Origin: Lentilactobacillus senioris
GTDB taxonomy: Bacteria > Bacillota > Bacilli > Lactobacillales > Lactobacillaceae
DNA length: 64,000 bases
Direction of reading: 5' to 3'
NCBI RefSeq assembly: GCF_026798195.1
Contig: NZ_JAPQEZ010000003.1
Span: forward strand, 186,001 to 250,000
How positions within the stretch are numbered: the stretch's first letter is position 1; each line of letters opens with the position of its first letter. This document shows positions 8,443 through 16,086 of the stretch, in pieces. Below the pieces are notes generated by a model. It searched no databases. It was not told the DNA's origin and worked only from the letters and a program-made list of their open reading frames with translations. A program made the translations under genes and the position numbers.

Positions 8443-9261
8443 CTATTCTTTATTTTTTAATTCGTTATAAGCCGCATCAATTACTGCATCGATAGAAACC
8501 GTTGAATCAATTTCTGGTTGTTGAGTTGCCTTTAAATGAACCAAAAATTCAATGTTACCACTACCGCCTTTAATTGGAGAAAAATCTAAGTTTAAAACGG
8601 AGAATCCGTTATTTACCGCAAAGGATAGGATTTTATCAATTACGGCTTCATGAACCGCACGATCCCTAACAATTCCGTGTTTACCAACATTAGCTTTACC
8701 GGCTTCAAACTGTGGTTTAATTAAAGCCACCACGCTGCCATCTTCTTTAATGATTTTGCGTAATGGTGGCAAAATCAATTCCAATGAAATAAACGAAACA
8801 TCAATAGAAGCAAATTCCGGTTGACCCTCGGTAAAATCCGCTAATTCAGAATACCGAAAATTAGTATGTTCCATAACTACTACTCGAGGATCTTGGCGCA
8901 ACTTCCATACTAATTGATTGCTACCCACGTCTAAAGCATAACTGAGTTTAGCCCCATTTTGTAACATTACATCAGTAAAGCCCCCCGTGGAGGAACCAAT
9001 ATCTAAGACTACTTTGTCAGCAACACTAATTTGGAAAGCATCTAATGCTTTAGCTAATTTAAAGCCACCGCGACTAACGTAGGGCATTGGTTCGCCCTTA
9101 ATGTGTAATTCAGTATCTACCGGAATTTTAACTCCCGGCTTATCTAATCGCTCTTCGTTATCACCCAGAACCTCTCCAGCCATAACGGCACGCTTAGCTT
9201 TCTCTCTGGTATCAAATAACCCCTGTTCTACTAGTAATACGTCTACTCTTTGTTTTTCCAT
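8443..9261 (-). CDS. tlyA: TlyA family rRNA 2'-O-methyltransferase
   Basis: 272 residues. An N-terminal S4 RNA-binding domain (MEKQRVDVLLVEQGLFDTREKAKR) is followed by an FtsJ-type Rossmann methyltransferase with the SAM motif DIGSSTGGFTDVML near residue 85. The family 2'-O-methylates rRNA; in mycobacteria it acts on both subunits. In Firmicutes it is conserved in the ispA-tlyA-argR-recN order seen here. Sometimes labelled hemolysin; nothing here supports a toxin role. Confidence 0.92.
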   Translation of the reverse strand: MEKQRVDVLLVEQGLFDTREKAKRAVMAGEVLGDNEERLDKPGVKIPVDTELHIKGEPMPYVSRGGFKLAKALDAFQISVADKVVLDIGSSTGGFTDVMLQNGAKLSYALDVGSNQLVWKLRQDPRVVVMEHTNFRYSELADFTEGQPEFASIDVSFISLELILPPLRKIIKEDGSVVALIKPQFEAGKANVGKHGIVRDRAVHEAVIDKILSFAVNNGFSVLNLDFSPIKGGSGNIEFLVHLKATQQPEIDSTVSIDAVIDAAYNELKNKE

Positions 9262-9264
9262 TAA

Positions 9265-10149
9265 TTAATTTTCCTCATTTAACTTAAAATACGAAAAAAA
9301 TGACTCTAATAAAGTTGTATTTAGTCCGGTTTGTTCTTCAGCTAATTGCAATGCCTGCCGACCTTCTTCAATAGTAGTTGCTAGTTTTTGATAAGCTCCA
9401 TCTAGCCCCAATAAATTAGGATAAGTATTTTTATTGCCGTCTTGTGCCACCGGCTTCCCCAGGTCCGCTTCATTGCTAGTAACGTCTAAGATATCGTCGT
9501 AAATTTGAAAAGCTAACCCAAAACTATCAGCAAACTGCAGCCAATTAGTGTAATCCGTTGCATCAGCCATAATTAACCCACTTAATACGGCATAGTGAAT
9601 TAAGTCCCCAGTTTTTCGTTTATGCAGTTGCATTAATTGGTCAAGGGTTAGTTGGTTGGCCTCGTTAGCAACGTCATCTACTTGTCCTGCTACCATTCCG
9701 TTAGGCCCAGCAGCTTGAGCAATTCCGGCTACTAATTGGACTTGCTGTTGTGTAGATAGTTGATTAGTCGTCAGCCATTCAAAGGCTAGAGTTAACAAGG
9801 CATCTCCCGCCAAAATAGCAATATCTTCCCCAAATTTAACGTGATTAGTGGGCTTTCCCCGCCGCAAATCATCGTTATCCATTGCTGGCAGGTCATCATG
9901 GATTAAAGAATAAGTATGTACTAATTCCAATGCCGTCGCTGCTTTTAGTCGATCTTCAGTTATTGAGACGTTAAAAGTTGTTAACGTCGCTAGCGTTAAT
10001 AGTGGCCGCAGTCGTTTACCGCCTGCCGCTACGGAATAAGTCATCGCTTCGTTTAACAATGGTTGTTGGATTTGTTGTTTTAATTGACTAGTTAAATATT
10101 CATTGATTTTTGTCACCCACTGGGTTTCAAATTCATTCAACTTATTCAT
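9265..10149 (-). CDS. ispA: farnesyl/geranyl diphosphate synthase
   Basis: Condenses isopentenyl diphosphate with allylic diphosphates to make C15 (or longer) isoprenoids for undecaprenyl phosphate and quinones. The 294-residue protein has both aspartate-rich motifs, HDDLPAMDNDD near residue 85 and QIYDDILD near residue 230. The upstream open frame extends 16 codons into xseB; I start at MNKLNEFETQW, whose ATG overlaps the xseB stop in an ATGAATAA octamer, implying translational coupling. Part of the xseA-xseB-ispA-tlyA run. Confidence 0.94.
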   Translation of the reverse strand: MNKLNEFETQWVTKINEYLTSQLKQQIQQPLLNEAMTYSVAAGGKRLRPLLTLATLTTFNVSITEDRLKAATALELVHTYSLIHDDLPAMDNDDLRRGKPTNHVKFGEDIAILAGDALLTLAFEWLTTNQLSTQQQVQLVAGIAQAAGPNGMVAGQVDDVANEANQLTLDQLMQLHKRKTGDLIHYAVLSGLIMADATDYTNWLQFADSFGLAFQIYDDILDVTSNEADLGKPVAQDGNKNTYPNLLGLDGAYQKLATTIEEGRQALQLAEEQTGLNTTLLESFFSYFKLNEEN

Positions 10150-10387
10150 TGCCATTATCACTTTCGTTAGAAGTTTCAAAGTCAGTTTCATTACCATTTT
10201 GATCGATCATTTTAGTCATGGTTTCTTCAGCCTGGCTTAATGTTTTTTGCAATTCATTAGTTAGGGTGATTCCTTTTTTAAATTGATCCATAGCTGCTTC
10301 TAAAGGAGTGTTACCTTGTTCTAATTGTCTAACAATTTCTTCTAATTGTTGCATTTTTGCTTCAAAAGTTAATTCACTATCTGCCAT
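10142..10387 (-). CDS. xseB: exodeoxyribonuclease VII small subunit
   Basis: 81 residues forming a helical hairpin, with the family pattern FEAKMQQLEEIVRQLEQGNTPLEAAM. It partners XseA in degrading single-stranded DNA. Start at MADSELTF is set by GGAGG five bases upstream; an ATG four codons earlier lacks a site. It overlaps the end of xseA by 11 bases and ispA by 8, so the three are tightly coupled. The C-terminus is acidic and Asn-rich. Confidence 0.92.
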   Translation of the reverse strand: MADSELTFEAKMQQLEEIVRQLEQGNTPLEAAMDQFKKGITLTNELQKTLSQAEETMTKMIDQNGNETDFETSNESDNGNE

Positions 10388-11735
10388 TATTTCCTCCATC
10401 TGGTTGTTGTACCTCTATCGCTTTAGCAATTACTTGTCCATCATTAAATTTAATGGTTAATTTTTCTTCATTAGTTACTTCACTGACACTATTAATAATT
10501 TTTCCTTGGTCGTTGGTAGTTACTGTAAATCCACGACTCATTATTTTCAATGGGCTTAGATGATCTAAAGACTCAACCAACAACTGCAAATGCTGCTGTT
10601 GTTCACTTAAATCATTGCGGGTGTTTTGTTGCAATTGCAAAGCTAAAATCTTTAATCGTTGTTGAGCAGCCTTGATTTGATTTACTGGAGTCGTCAATTT
10701 CAAATTAGTATTAGCAGATACTAAACGTTGCTGCTTATTTTGAATGGTTTGCCTAGTAGCACTAGTTAATCGTTGGACTAACAAGTCAATTTGTTGACTA
10801 TAATTCTCGTAAATTCGTTGGGGATTTCTCATTACTGGTGACTCTAATAGTCGCGTCAGTTTAAGTTGCTGTTGCTTTAAAATACTCGAAATTCCATTTA
10901 CCAGTCGCACTGCATCCGTTGAAAGAGTGGCCTTCACCTGATCTAGTCTAGGAACTGCTAATTCAGCGGCAGCCGTTGGTGTAGCTGCTCGTCTATCAGC
11001 CACTAAATCAGCAATTGTGGTATCCGTTTCGTGGCCCACTGACGAAATTACTGGGATGGTGCTATTAAAAATAGCCCTAGCAACCACTTCTTCATTAAAC
11101 GGCCATAAATCTTCGATCGAACCCCCACCACGACCAATAATTAAAGTATCAAATCCACCAAGTTCATTAACCTGGTTAATCCGACTAGCAATATCGGCAG
11201 CGGCTTGACTACCTTGAACCAAGGCCGGAAATAATACAATTTGAGCAATCGGAAATCTGCGTTTTACAGTAGTAATAATATCACGAATTACCGCCCCACT
11301 TGGAGAAGTAACCACAGCAATTTTTTTAGGAAAAACTGGTAGCTCTTTTTTAGGAGCACTAAACAGACCTTCTTGATCTAATTTTTGTTTTAACTGTTCT
11401 AAGGCCTGGTAAAGTTGCCCCACTCCATCTGGTTCCATCCGTTCTACATAAATTTGATAGCTACCAGATGGTTCGTACAACGAAATATGTCCCATTACTA
11501 GGACCTTCATGCCTTCTTCTGGCCTAAATTTAACTTTATTAAACGCTGACTTAAACATGATTGCATTAATTTTAGCATGATCATCTTTTAAACTGAAATA
11601 CTGATGGGCGTTGGGACGTAATCTAAAATTCGAAATTTCACCGGTTAAGTAGATTTTGCCTAAATACGGATCATAATCAAATTTCCGTTTTAAATATTGG
11701 GTTAGTGCGGTCACTGATAAATAATCATTCATCAT
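10377..11735 (-). CDS. xseA: exodeoxyribonuclease VII large subunit
   Basis: 452 residues. N-terminal OB fold (1-100, YLSVTALTQYLKRKF, YLTGEISNF), then the catalytic region with VTSPSGAVIRDI, GRGGGSIEDLWPFNEE and SSVGHETDTTIADLVADRRAATPT, then a long coiled coil and a short C-terminal segment. Catalytic subunit for single-strand DNA degradation. It begins inside the end of folD (11-base overlap) with a G-rich site upstream; two adjacent ATG codons are possible starts. Confidence 0.95.
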   Translation of the reverse strand: MMNDYLSVTALTQYLKRKFDYDPYLGKIYLTGEISNFRLRPNAHQYFSLKDDHAKINAIMFKSAFNKVKFRPEEGMKVLVMGHISLYEPSGSYQIYVERMEPDGVGQLYQALEQLKQKLDQEGLFSAPKKELPVFPKKIAVVTSPSGAVIRDIITTVKRRFPIAQIVLFPALVQGSQAAADIASRINQVNELGGFDTLIIGRGGGSIEDLWPFNEEVVARAIFNSTIPVISSVGHETDTTIADLVADRRAATPTAAAELAVPRLDQVKATLSTDAVRLVNGISSILKQQQLKLTRLLESPVMRNPQRIYENYSQQIDLLVQRLTSATRQTIQNKQQRLVSANTNLKLTTPVNQIKAAQQRLKILALQLQQNTRNDLSEQQQHLQLLVESLDHLSPLKIMSRGFTVTTNDQGKIINSVSEVTNEEKLTIKFNDGQVIAKAIEVQQPDGGNNGR

Positions 11736-12588
11736 TTGTTGCCCCCCATTCCGTTAAGTCCACGGTTTGTTGCATCAAAGTAGCAATCGTCATTGGTCCT
11801 ACTCCACCTGGAACTGGGGTAATGGCAGCCGCCTTTTGCCTAACCGTTTCAAAATCAACATCACCCACCAAATGGCCGTTTTCGTCCAAATTTTGCCCTA
11901 CATCTACTATGACAGCACCTGATTTTATCGCCTCAGAATCTAATAATCGTAAGACTCCAGTTGCTGAAATAACGATATCAGCATCTTGAGTATATTCAGT
12001 TATATCATTCGTATAACGATGTAAGATACTAACAGAAGCGCCTGCATTAACTAATAAAGCAGCCATTGGCTTACCCACTATGGCACTTCTACCAATTACC
12101 ACCGCTTTTTTCCCACGCAATGAAATATTGTACTGCTGTAGTAATGTCATAATACCCTTAGGAGTGCATGCCACTGGATAATTACCAGAGTGATTTAAGT
12201 AAAGTTTACCAACATTAGTAGTGGTAAAGCCATCAACATCCTTCTCTGGAGAAATCGATTGCATAATTTTTTGCTCATTCAACCGTGTAGGAAGCGGGTC
12301 TTGCACTAAAATTGCCTGAATTGTCTGATCGTGATTTAATTCGGCAATTAGGTTAAGTAACTGGTTTTCCGTAACAGTAGCCGGAACCGCCTTAATAATT
12401 GAGTTAACACCTAACTTCAAAGCCAGTTTATGTTTGTTTCTAACGTACCGCTGACTGGCCTGGTCTTCACCTACAATCACTACCGCTAACCCCGGAACAA
12501 TTCCACGTTGCTTTAATTTTAAAATCCGGTTACGAGTTATTTCGTTTAGATCATTCGCTGTTTTTTTGCCATCCAATAAAATTGCCAA
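11725..12588 (-). CDS. folD: methylenetetrahydrofolate dehydrogenase / cyclohydrolase
   Basis: Bifunctional enzyme interconverting 5,10-methylene- and 10-formyl-tetrahydrofolate, feeding purines and the Fmt reaction. 287 residues with the catalytic Tyr-Lys of QRYVRNKHK near residue 50, QDPLP, the NADP motif VVIGRSAIVGKPMA and the C-terminal ITPVPGGVGPMT. The start codon is TTG with AGGTGA six bases upstream. It heads the folD-xseA-xseB-ispA-tlyA-argR-recN operon, after the nusB terminator. Confidence 0.95.
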   Translation of the reverse strand: MAILLDGKKTANDLNEITRNRILKLKQRGIVPGLAVVIVGEDQASQRYVRNKHKLALKLGVNSIIKAVPATVTENQLLNLIAELNHDQTIQAILVQDPLPTRLNEQKIMQSISPEKDVDGFTTTNVGKLYLNHSGNYPVACTPKGIMTLLQQYNISLRGKKAVVIGRSAIVGKPMAALLVNAGASVSILHRYTNDITEYTQDADIVISATGVLRLLDSEAIKSGAVIVDVGQNLDENGHLVGDVDFETVRQKAAAITPVPGGVGPMTIATLMQQTVDLTEWGATNDE

Positions 12589-12645
12589 ATTTTCACCTCA
12601 TTTATCTCTTCTATTTTAGCGTAATTTGGTTCCACTTGGGGATAC

Positions 12646-12680
12646 AAAAAAATAGATTTACAAAAAATTGCAAATCTACT
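12646..12680 (-). terminator. terminator after nusB
   Basis: On the minus strand AGTAGATTTGC pairs with GTAAATCTA across a T-rich loop and runs into seven T. The stem includes the nusB stop codon. It marks the boundary between efp-asp23-nusB and the folD operon. Confidence 0.75.
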
Positions 12681-13089
12681 TTTCAATATTCTCAAGTTCG
12701 TGTGACAAAACGCCGTTCACAAATTTCCGAGAACGATCATCACTAAATTTCTTAGTTAACTCTATGGCTTCGTTGACCGATACCTTAGCTGGGGTATCTG
12801 GTACAAAATGAATTTCATAAAGGGCTAATTCCAAAATAATTAAATCGGTTTTAGCTAAACGGCCTAGTGACCAGCCCGCTTTTAAGTGCTTAGAGATAAT
12901 TGCATCGATTTCTGCTTTATTGTCGCTAACTCCCTGTACCAAAGTTGCTAGGTAATCAGGAAATTCATCACCATACCGACCGTCAGTCAATACCTGATAA
13001 AATTCTTCACGATCAGTATCCGGATTAGTGGCAGAAGCAAAAAGCGTTTGAAACGCAATTTCTCGAATTTGGTGTCTGTTAATATCCAC
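12676..13089 (-). CDS. nusB: transcription antitermination factor NusB
   Basis: All-helical 137-residue RNA-binding protein needed for antitermination in rRNA operons. It begins MDINRHQIREIAFQTLF and contains WSLGRLAKTDLIILELALYE and KVSVNEAIELTKKF, typical NusB blocks. The start codon is GTG with GAGGAATAG upstream. It follows the asp23-like gene by 2 bases, the standard Firmicute pair. Confidence 0.94.
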   Translation of the reverse strand: MDINRHQIREIAFQTLFASATNPDTDREEFYQVLTDGRYGDEFPDYLATLVQGVSDNKAEIDAIISKHLKAGWSLGRLAKTDLIILELALYEIHFVPDTPAKVSVNEAIELTKKFSDDRSRKFVNGVLSHELENIEK

Positions 13090-13091
13090 TA

Positions 13092-13529
13092 CTATTCCTC
13101 ATTTTCTGAATTGGCAAACGGATCGTTAGGGTCAACCGTGTTGGTCGTTTCCTTTTCAGGAACCACTCCAGCAACGTGAACGTTGACCTGTTGGGCTTTC
13201 AAATTAGTCATAAACAATAATTGTTCTTTAACCTGATCTTGAATTTCTAAAGCAACCTTAGGAACAGAAACGCCGTAGTTCAGAAAAACTGAAATATCAA
13301 CCGTTAATTGATCCCCGTCGTAACTAATTTTAACGCCCCGACTGTGCTCCTTACGCCGTCCAAATAACTCATTAACGCTTTTAGATAGTGAATTACTTTG
13401 CATACGATTAACGCCGTCAACTTCAACGGCCGCAATTCCAGCAATAATTTCCAACACTTCGGGAGTTATTTGAATTTCGCCCAAATTGGGATTATCAGAT
13501 TGCAAAATGATATTAGTGTCTTCAGCCAT
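13092..13529 (-). CDS. Asp23/Gls24 family protein (YqhY type)
   Basis: 145 residues of the Asp23/Gls24 fold, with ITPEVLEIIAGIAAVEVDGV, VDISVFLNYGVSVPKVALEIQ and a final VNVHVAGVVPE. The efp-yqhY-nusB order matches Bacillus YqhY, a cytosolic family member linked to lipid synthesis homeostasis (acetyl-CoA carboxylase). The exact role here is not shown by the sequence. GGAGG precedes the ATG by eight bases. The C-terminal tail is acidic. Confidence 0.85.
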   Translation of the reverse strand: MAEDTNIILQSDNPNLGEIQITPEVLEIIAGIAAVEVDGVNRMQSNSLSKSVNELFGRRKEHSRGVKISYDGDQLTVDISVFLNYGVSVPKVALEIQDQVKEQLLFMTNLKAQQVNVHVAGVVPEKETTNTVDPNDPFANSENEE

Positions 13530-13558
13530 AGTTAAGCCTCCGTTTTAGCAAATTTAGC

Positions 13559-14119
13559 CTAAGCTCGTGAAATGTAAGTTCCATCAGTAGTGTTAACCAC
13601 TAATTTATCGCCTTGGTTGACGAAGAATGGAACTTGAAGGGTTAAGCCAGTAGTCATAGTAGCTGGTTTAGAACCACCTGAAGCAGTATCACCCTTGATA
13701 CCTGGTTCAGTTTCTGCAACTTCTAAGGTAACAGTGTTAGGTAATTCTACCCCTAAGGTTTCTGAACCAAATTGGGTAACACTAACTTCCATGTTTTCTT
13801 GTAAGTAGTTTAGTTCATTCTTGATATTTTCACCAGGAATGGAAATTTGATCGTAAGTGTCCATGTCCATAAATACGTGATCAGTACCGTCTGCGTAAAG
13901 ATATTGCATCTTACGAGTATCGATTTGGGCTTGTTCCATCTTAGCTCCGGCACGGAATGTCTTTTCTTGAACGGCACCAGTTCTTAAGTTCTTTAGTTTT
14001 GAACGAACGAAGGCGCCCCCTTTACCAGGCTTAACGTGTTGGAAACTAATAATCCGCCAAATTGCGCCATCTACTTCGATGGTTAAACCATTTTTAAAAT
14101 CAGCAGTTGAAATTGCCAT
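13559..14119 (-). CDS. efp: translation elongation factor P
   Basis: Binds the ribosome between P and E sites and relieves stalling at polyproline. 186 residues in three beta-barrel domains. The loop that bears the modified residue is [16 protein letters not shown] near residue 32, with Lys at the tip; C-terminal [25 protein letters not shown] is typical. Start at [11 protein letters not shown] follows GGAGG; an alternative start seven codons earlier would include the ribosome site. Separate from rpmA by a terminator. Confidence 0.95.
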   Translation of the reverse strand: MAISTADFKNGLTIEVDGAIWRIISFQHVKPGKGGAFVRSKLKNLRTGAVQEKTFRAGAKMEQAQIDTRKMQYLYADGTDHVFMDMDTYDQISIPGENIKNELNYLQENMEVSVTQFGSETLGVELPNTVTLEVAETEPGIKGDTASGGSKPATMTTGLTLQVPFFVNQGDKLVVNTTDGTYISRA

Positions 14120-14195
14120 GATTGTTTTCCTCCTCAAATTTACAGTACATAACTGTATTATATAATATTTATTTGTTAAAATAGTAATTTTTGCT

Positions 14196-14226
14196 AAAAA
14201 AAGGGCCTGAAATAGGCCCTTTTTTG
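14196..14226 (-). terminator. terminator after rpmA
   Basis: GGGCCTATTTCAGGCCC hairpin flanked by an A run and seven T on the minus strand, immediately after the rpmA stop. The symmetric A/T flanks would let it work in both directions. It isolates efp from the ribosomal operon. Confidence 0.9.
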
Positions 14227-14232
14227 ATTAAA

Positions 14233-14529
14233 TTACTTAGTTGCAGCTTCAGCGACTGGGTATACAGACACTTGACGCTTGTCTCGGCCCATTCGTTCAA
14301 AACGAACAACACCATCAACAAGAGCAAATAAAGTATCATCGCCACCACGACTAACGTTTTTACCTGGGTAAATGTGAGTTCCCCGTTGACGGTAAAGGAT
14401 TGAACCACTGGTTACAGTTGAACCATCAGCTGCCTTAGCGCCTAGACGACGACCAGCTGAGTTACGACCGTTGGCAGTAGAACCGCCCCCTTTATGGTGA
14501 GAGAAGAATTGCAAATTCATTTCAAGCAT
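14233..14529 (-). CDS. rpmA: 50S ribosomal protein L27, with cleavable N-terminal extension
   Basis: 98 residues. The mature L27 starts with the [14 protein letters not shown] block that reaches the peptidyl transferase centre. In front lies MLEMNLQFF, the extension of Firmicute L27 that Prp removes (cleavage after the FF pair is the known rule). The gene for Prp is directly upstream at 14554, so substrate and protease are co-transcribed. Start ATG has GGAGGTG eight bases upstream. Terminator follows at once. Confidence 0.95.
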   Translation of the reverse strand: MLEMNLQFFSHHKGGGSTANGRNSAGRRLGAKAADGSTVTSGSILYRQRGTHIYPGKNVSRGGDDTLFALVDGVVRFERMGRDKRQVSVYPVAEAATK

Positions 14530-14553
14530 AGTATTACACCTCCAAAATAACTT

Positions 14554-14889
14554 TTAATTGATAACAGCTGTCTGGATGTACTGACCATATTGAGCAGTGA
14601 CGTCTAACAGCCCTTTTTCAAACGTTTGTAAAATGGCCTGAGCCTGCAAACGTTGCTTTTCATCCGAAAGACTAGGAATGACAACGTGCATAAAGCCCCC
14701 ATTTTCGTCATCCATGTCAACATCAACAGTTACATTAGCAACCGACGTTAACCCGTTAACAGTCGAAATTGTTAATACTGAAGCGGCAGCACAGACAATG
14801 TCTGAGCCATACTCAGCAAAATCTGCATGACCTGTCATTTCAAAATCAATAATTTGACCTTTTTCATGGGTAATTTTAGCCTTAATCAT
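14554..14889 (-). CDS. prp: ribosomal-processing cysteine protease Prp
   Basis: 111 residues. The catalytic dyad is visible: His in MTGHADFAEYG (near residue 21) and Cys in DIVCAAASVLTIS (near residue 34). It removes the N-terminal peptide of L27 so that the ribosome can assemble and work. Encoded between rplU and rpmA, the conserved position (formerly ysxB). Start ATG with GGAAGTGATGG upstream. Confidence 0.92.
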   Translation of the reverse strand: MIKAKITHEKGQIIDFEMTGHADFAEYGSDIVCAAASVLTISTVNGLTSVANVTVDVDMDDENGGFMHVVIPSLSDEKQRLQAQAILQTFEKGLLDVTAQYGQYIQTAVIN

Positions 14890-14904
14890 TCCATCACTTC
14901 CAAA

Positions 14905-15213
14905 CTAAGCGTTGATAGAGTCGATAACCACTTTAGTATATGGTTGACGATGACCCTTCTTAGAACGAGAACCCTTCTTAGGCTTGTAACGGAAGATAGT
15001 AACCTTCTTTTCACGGCCTTGCTTTTCAACAGTTCCGTTTACAGAAGCACCATCAACTAACGGAGTTCCGATCTTGGCGTTGTCGCCACCGACCATAACA
15101 ACTTGATCAAAAGTTACTTTGTCGCCTTCGTTTGCGTTCAACTTTTCAACGTAAATAGCGTCGCCTTCTGAAACTTTATATTGTTTACCACCAGTAATGA
15201 TAATTGCGTACAC
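14905..15213 (-). CDS. rplU: 50S ribosomal protein L21
   Basis: 102 residues beginning [17 protein letters not shown], with the conserved C-terminal KRYKPKKGS-like block ([17 protein letters not shown]) and [11 protein letters not shown]. Binds 23S rRNA in the large subunit. The start codon is GTG, preceded by AAGGAGGTG; the longer open frame upstream is the untranslated leader. First gene of rplU-prp-rpmA, preceded by an L21-type leader and a strong promoter. Confidence 0.95.
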   Translation of the reverse strand: MYAIIITGGKQYKVSEGDAIYVEKLNANEGDKVTFDQVVMVGGDNAKIGTPLVDGASVNGTVEKQGREKKVTIFRYKPKKGSRSKKGHRQPYTKVVIDSINA

Positions 15214-15319
15214 GATGTGCACCTCCTTGTTTTGCTTAGACTCGCCGAAATAAAGCGACCTAACGGTACTTAATAGCTCAAATCGCGCGGTTGTAGCTGT
15301 GGAAGCCACAATTACAACA
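15214..15319 (-). ncRNA. L21 leader (autoregulatory 5' UTR of rplU)
   Basis: About 105 bases between the promoter and rplU. On the minus strand it contains GGTACCGTTAGGTCGC and TTTCGGCGAGTC just before AAGGAGGTG, the conserved blocks I know from the Firmicute ribosomal L21 leader family. It probably folds to let excess L21 repress its own operon. The assignment rests on these blocks and position. Confidence 0.72.
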
Positions 15320-15325
15320 GTCCTG

Positions 15326-15354
15326 ATTATATCTAAGAATGTCAGTCACGTCAA
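15326..15354 (-). promoter_or_regulatory. strong sigma-A promoter of rplU-prp-rpmA
   Basis: Minus strand: TTGACG, 17 bases, TATAAT, with a start expected near 15319, right at the L21 leader. Confidence 0.8.
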
Positions 15355-15365
15355 CACCTAAGCAA

Positions 15366-15397
15366 TAAAAAAACGACCGTTACCGGCCGTCTTTTTA
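15366..15397 (-). terminator. terminator after the small membrane peptide gene
   Basis: On the minus strand ACGGCCG and CGGTCGT pair (one G-T wobble) around a GTAA loop, followed by seven T. The A-rich side includes the stop codon of the 38-codon ORF upstream. This placement supports that ORF being a real, short transcription unit. Confidence 0.75.
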
Positions 15398-15511
15398 TTT
15401 TTTAGATGCTAGATGTTTGCTATTTTCCTTAATGGACGTTGAGTTATCGACATAAATCTGAATAAGGCCAGCAATAACTGAAACTGAAATAATAACAATT
15501 ACGAATCCCAC
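15395..15511 (-). CDS. small single-pass membrane peptide (type I toxin-like candidate)
   Basis: A 38-codon ORF starting with GTG, six bases after a very strong GGAGGTG site. It encodes a hydrophobic segment (residues 1-20, rich in Val, Ile, Ser, Gly) followed by a polar, Lys-rich tail ending HLASKK. It has its own TTGAAT-N17-GATAAT promoter and a terminator that overlaps its stop. Size and layout resemble Fst-type or holin-like type I toxins of lactic acid bacteria, but I do not recognise the sequence and see no clear antisense RNA promoter. A plain small membrane protein is equally possible. Confidence 0.55.
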   Translation of the reverse strand: MGFVIVIISVSVIAGLIQIYVDNSTSIKENSKHLASKK

Positions 15512-15536
15512 AACTTCCACCTCCACAAATCAAGCT

Positions 15537-15570
15537 CCTAGAATAATATAGGATAATATCATTATCTAGG
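15537..15570. promoter_or_regulatory. imperfect inverted repeat at the small-peptide promoter
   Basis: CCTAGAATAAT (15537-15547) and ATTATCTAGG (15561-15570) form an imperfect palindrome with a 13-base centre that spans the -10 and the expected transcription start. It could be an operator; this is inference only. Confidence 0.3.
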
Positions 15571-15589
15571 ATAAAGCTCTTGAATTCAA
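15561..15589 (-). promoter_or_regulatory. sigma-A promoter of the small membrane peptide
   Basis: Minus strand: TTGAAT (15584-15589), 17 bases, GATAAT (15561-15566), about 50 bases upstream of the GTG start. Confidence 0.6.
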
Positions 15590-15850
15590 TTATGATGACT
15601 AAATCTTAACTCAACTTAATAAAACAATCATTTCCTTAAGTAAATCATAATAAATTAATAGATTTTATGAAAAAAATCCATAGTTAGTTAAGCTACTGCC
15701 AAATAAAAAAATATTATTTTAAATACGTTCTCAAAACATTGATATGACGGTATCCTTGCAAATGAGTTTACTGCCAAATTACTGCCAAATGATTTCAGAA
15801 ACTATGTAAATCTATGGAAAATTGCGTTAATTTAAAAAAATTATACAAAC
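15590..15850. other. AT-rich gene-free stretch downstream of tRNA-Arg
   Basis: With the adjoining promoter and terminator this makes the longest gene-free interval of the window (15525-15934). I see no ORF with a plausible start and ribosome site. Its only evident structure is the 11-bp repeat set at 15694-15790. It lies on the 3' side of a tRNA gene, the usual entry point for integrative elements. Confidence 0.6.
15694..15790. repeat. three direct copies of TACTGCCAAAT
   Basis: Identical 11-bp copies at 15694-15704, 15769-15779 and 15780-15790; the last two are tandem, i.e. one helical turn apart. Short, phased direct repeats beside a tRNA 3' end resemble arm-type binding sites of tyrosine integrases. 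No integrase gene is in the window, so this may be a scar or an empty attachment region. Confidence 0.6.
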
Positions 15851-15900
15851 AAAAAAATAAGCTTAATTCCCTGTCATATAAAGGATTAAGCTTATTTTTT
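15851..15900. terminator. terminator after tRNA-Arg
   Basis: AAAAAATAAGCTTAAT pairs with ATTAAGCTTATTTTTT across a loop of about 18 bases. T runs on both sides would let it act in either direction; the nearest transcript is tRNA-Arg on the minus strand. Confidence 0.75.
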
Positions 15901-15934
15901 AAATTACTTATGTGAAGCTATATTATTCTCAAAT

Positions 15935-16007
15935 GTCGCAGGAGAGATTCGAACCCTCGACCTACGGTTTAGAAGACCGTTGCTCTATCCAGCTGAGCTA
16001 CTGCGAC
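15935..16007 (-). tRNA. tRNA-Arg (anticodon UCU)
   Basis: A 73-base cloverleaf. The acceptor arms GTCGCAG and CTGCGAC pair; D arm AGCTCAGCTGGATAGAGC; anticodon arm ACGGT-CTTCTAA-ACCGT with anticodon TCT; T arm GAGGGTTCGAATCTCTC. It reads AGA codons. CCA is not encoded. It has its own strong promoter and a terminator about 35 bases downstream, so it is a single-gene unit. Its 3' end faces the repeat-containing, gene-free DNA. Confidence 0.96.
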
Positions 16008-16019
16008 AAATCATCTTAT

Positions 16020-16048
16020 ATTATAAGTAAGAAATGATTAACCGTCAA
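16020..16048 (-). promoter_or_regulatory. strong promoter of tRNA-Arg
   Basis: Minus strand: TTGACG, 17 bases, perfect TATAAT, ending about 12 bases before the tRNA 5' end. Confidence 0.85.
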
Positions 16049-16086
16049 TAACAAATTAACTTTCTAGAGCAAAAAGATTTTAATTG

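Noticed and set aside
8443-9261. Hemolysin reading of TlyA
   Set aside because: The S4 plus FtsJ domain layout is that of an rRNA methyltransferase; no membrane or toxin features.
14169-14408. Hydrophobic frame overlapping rpmA on the same strand
   Set aside because: It is an out-of-frame reading of rpmA that passes through the terminator; L27 is the real product.
15525-15934. CRISPR array considered for the TACTGCCAAAT repeats
   Set aside because: Only three 11-bp copies with spacings of 75 and 11 bases; no regular spacers and no cas genes.
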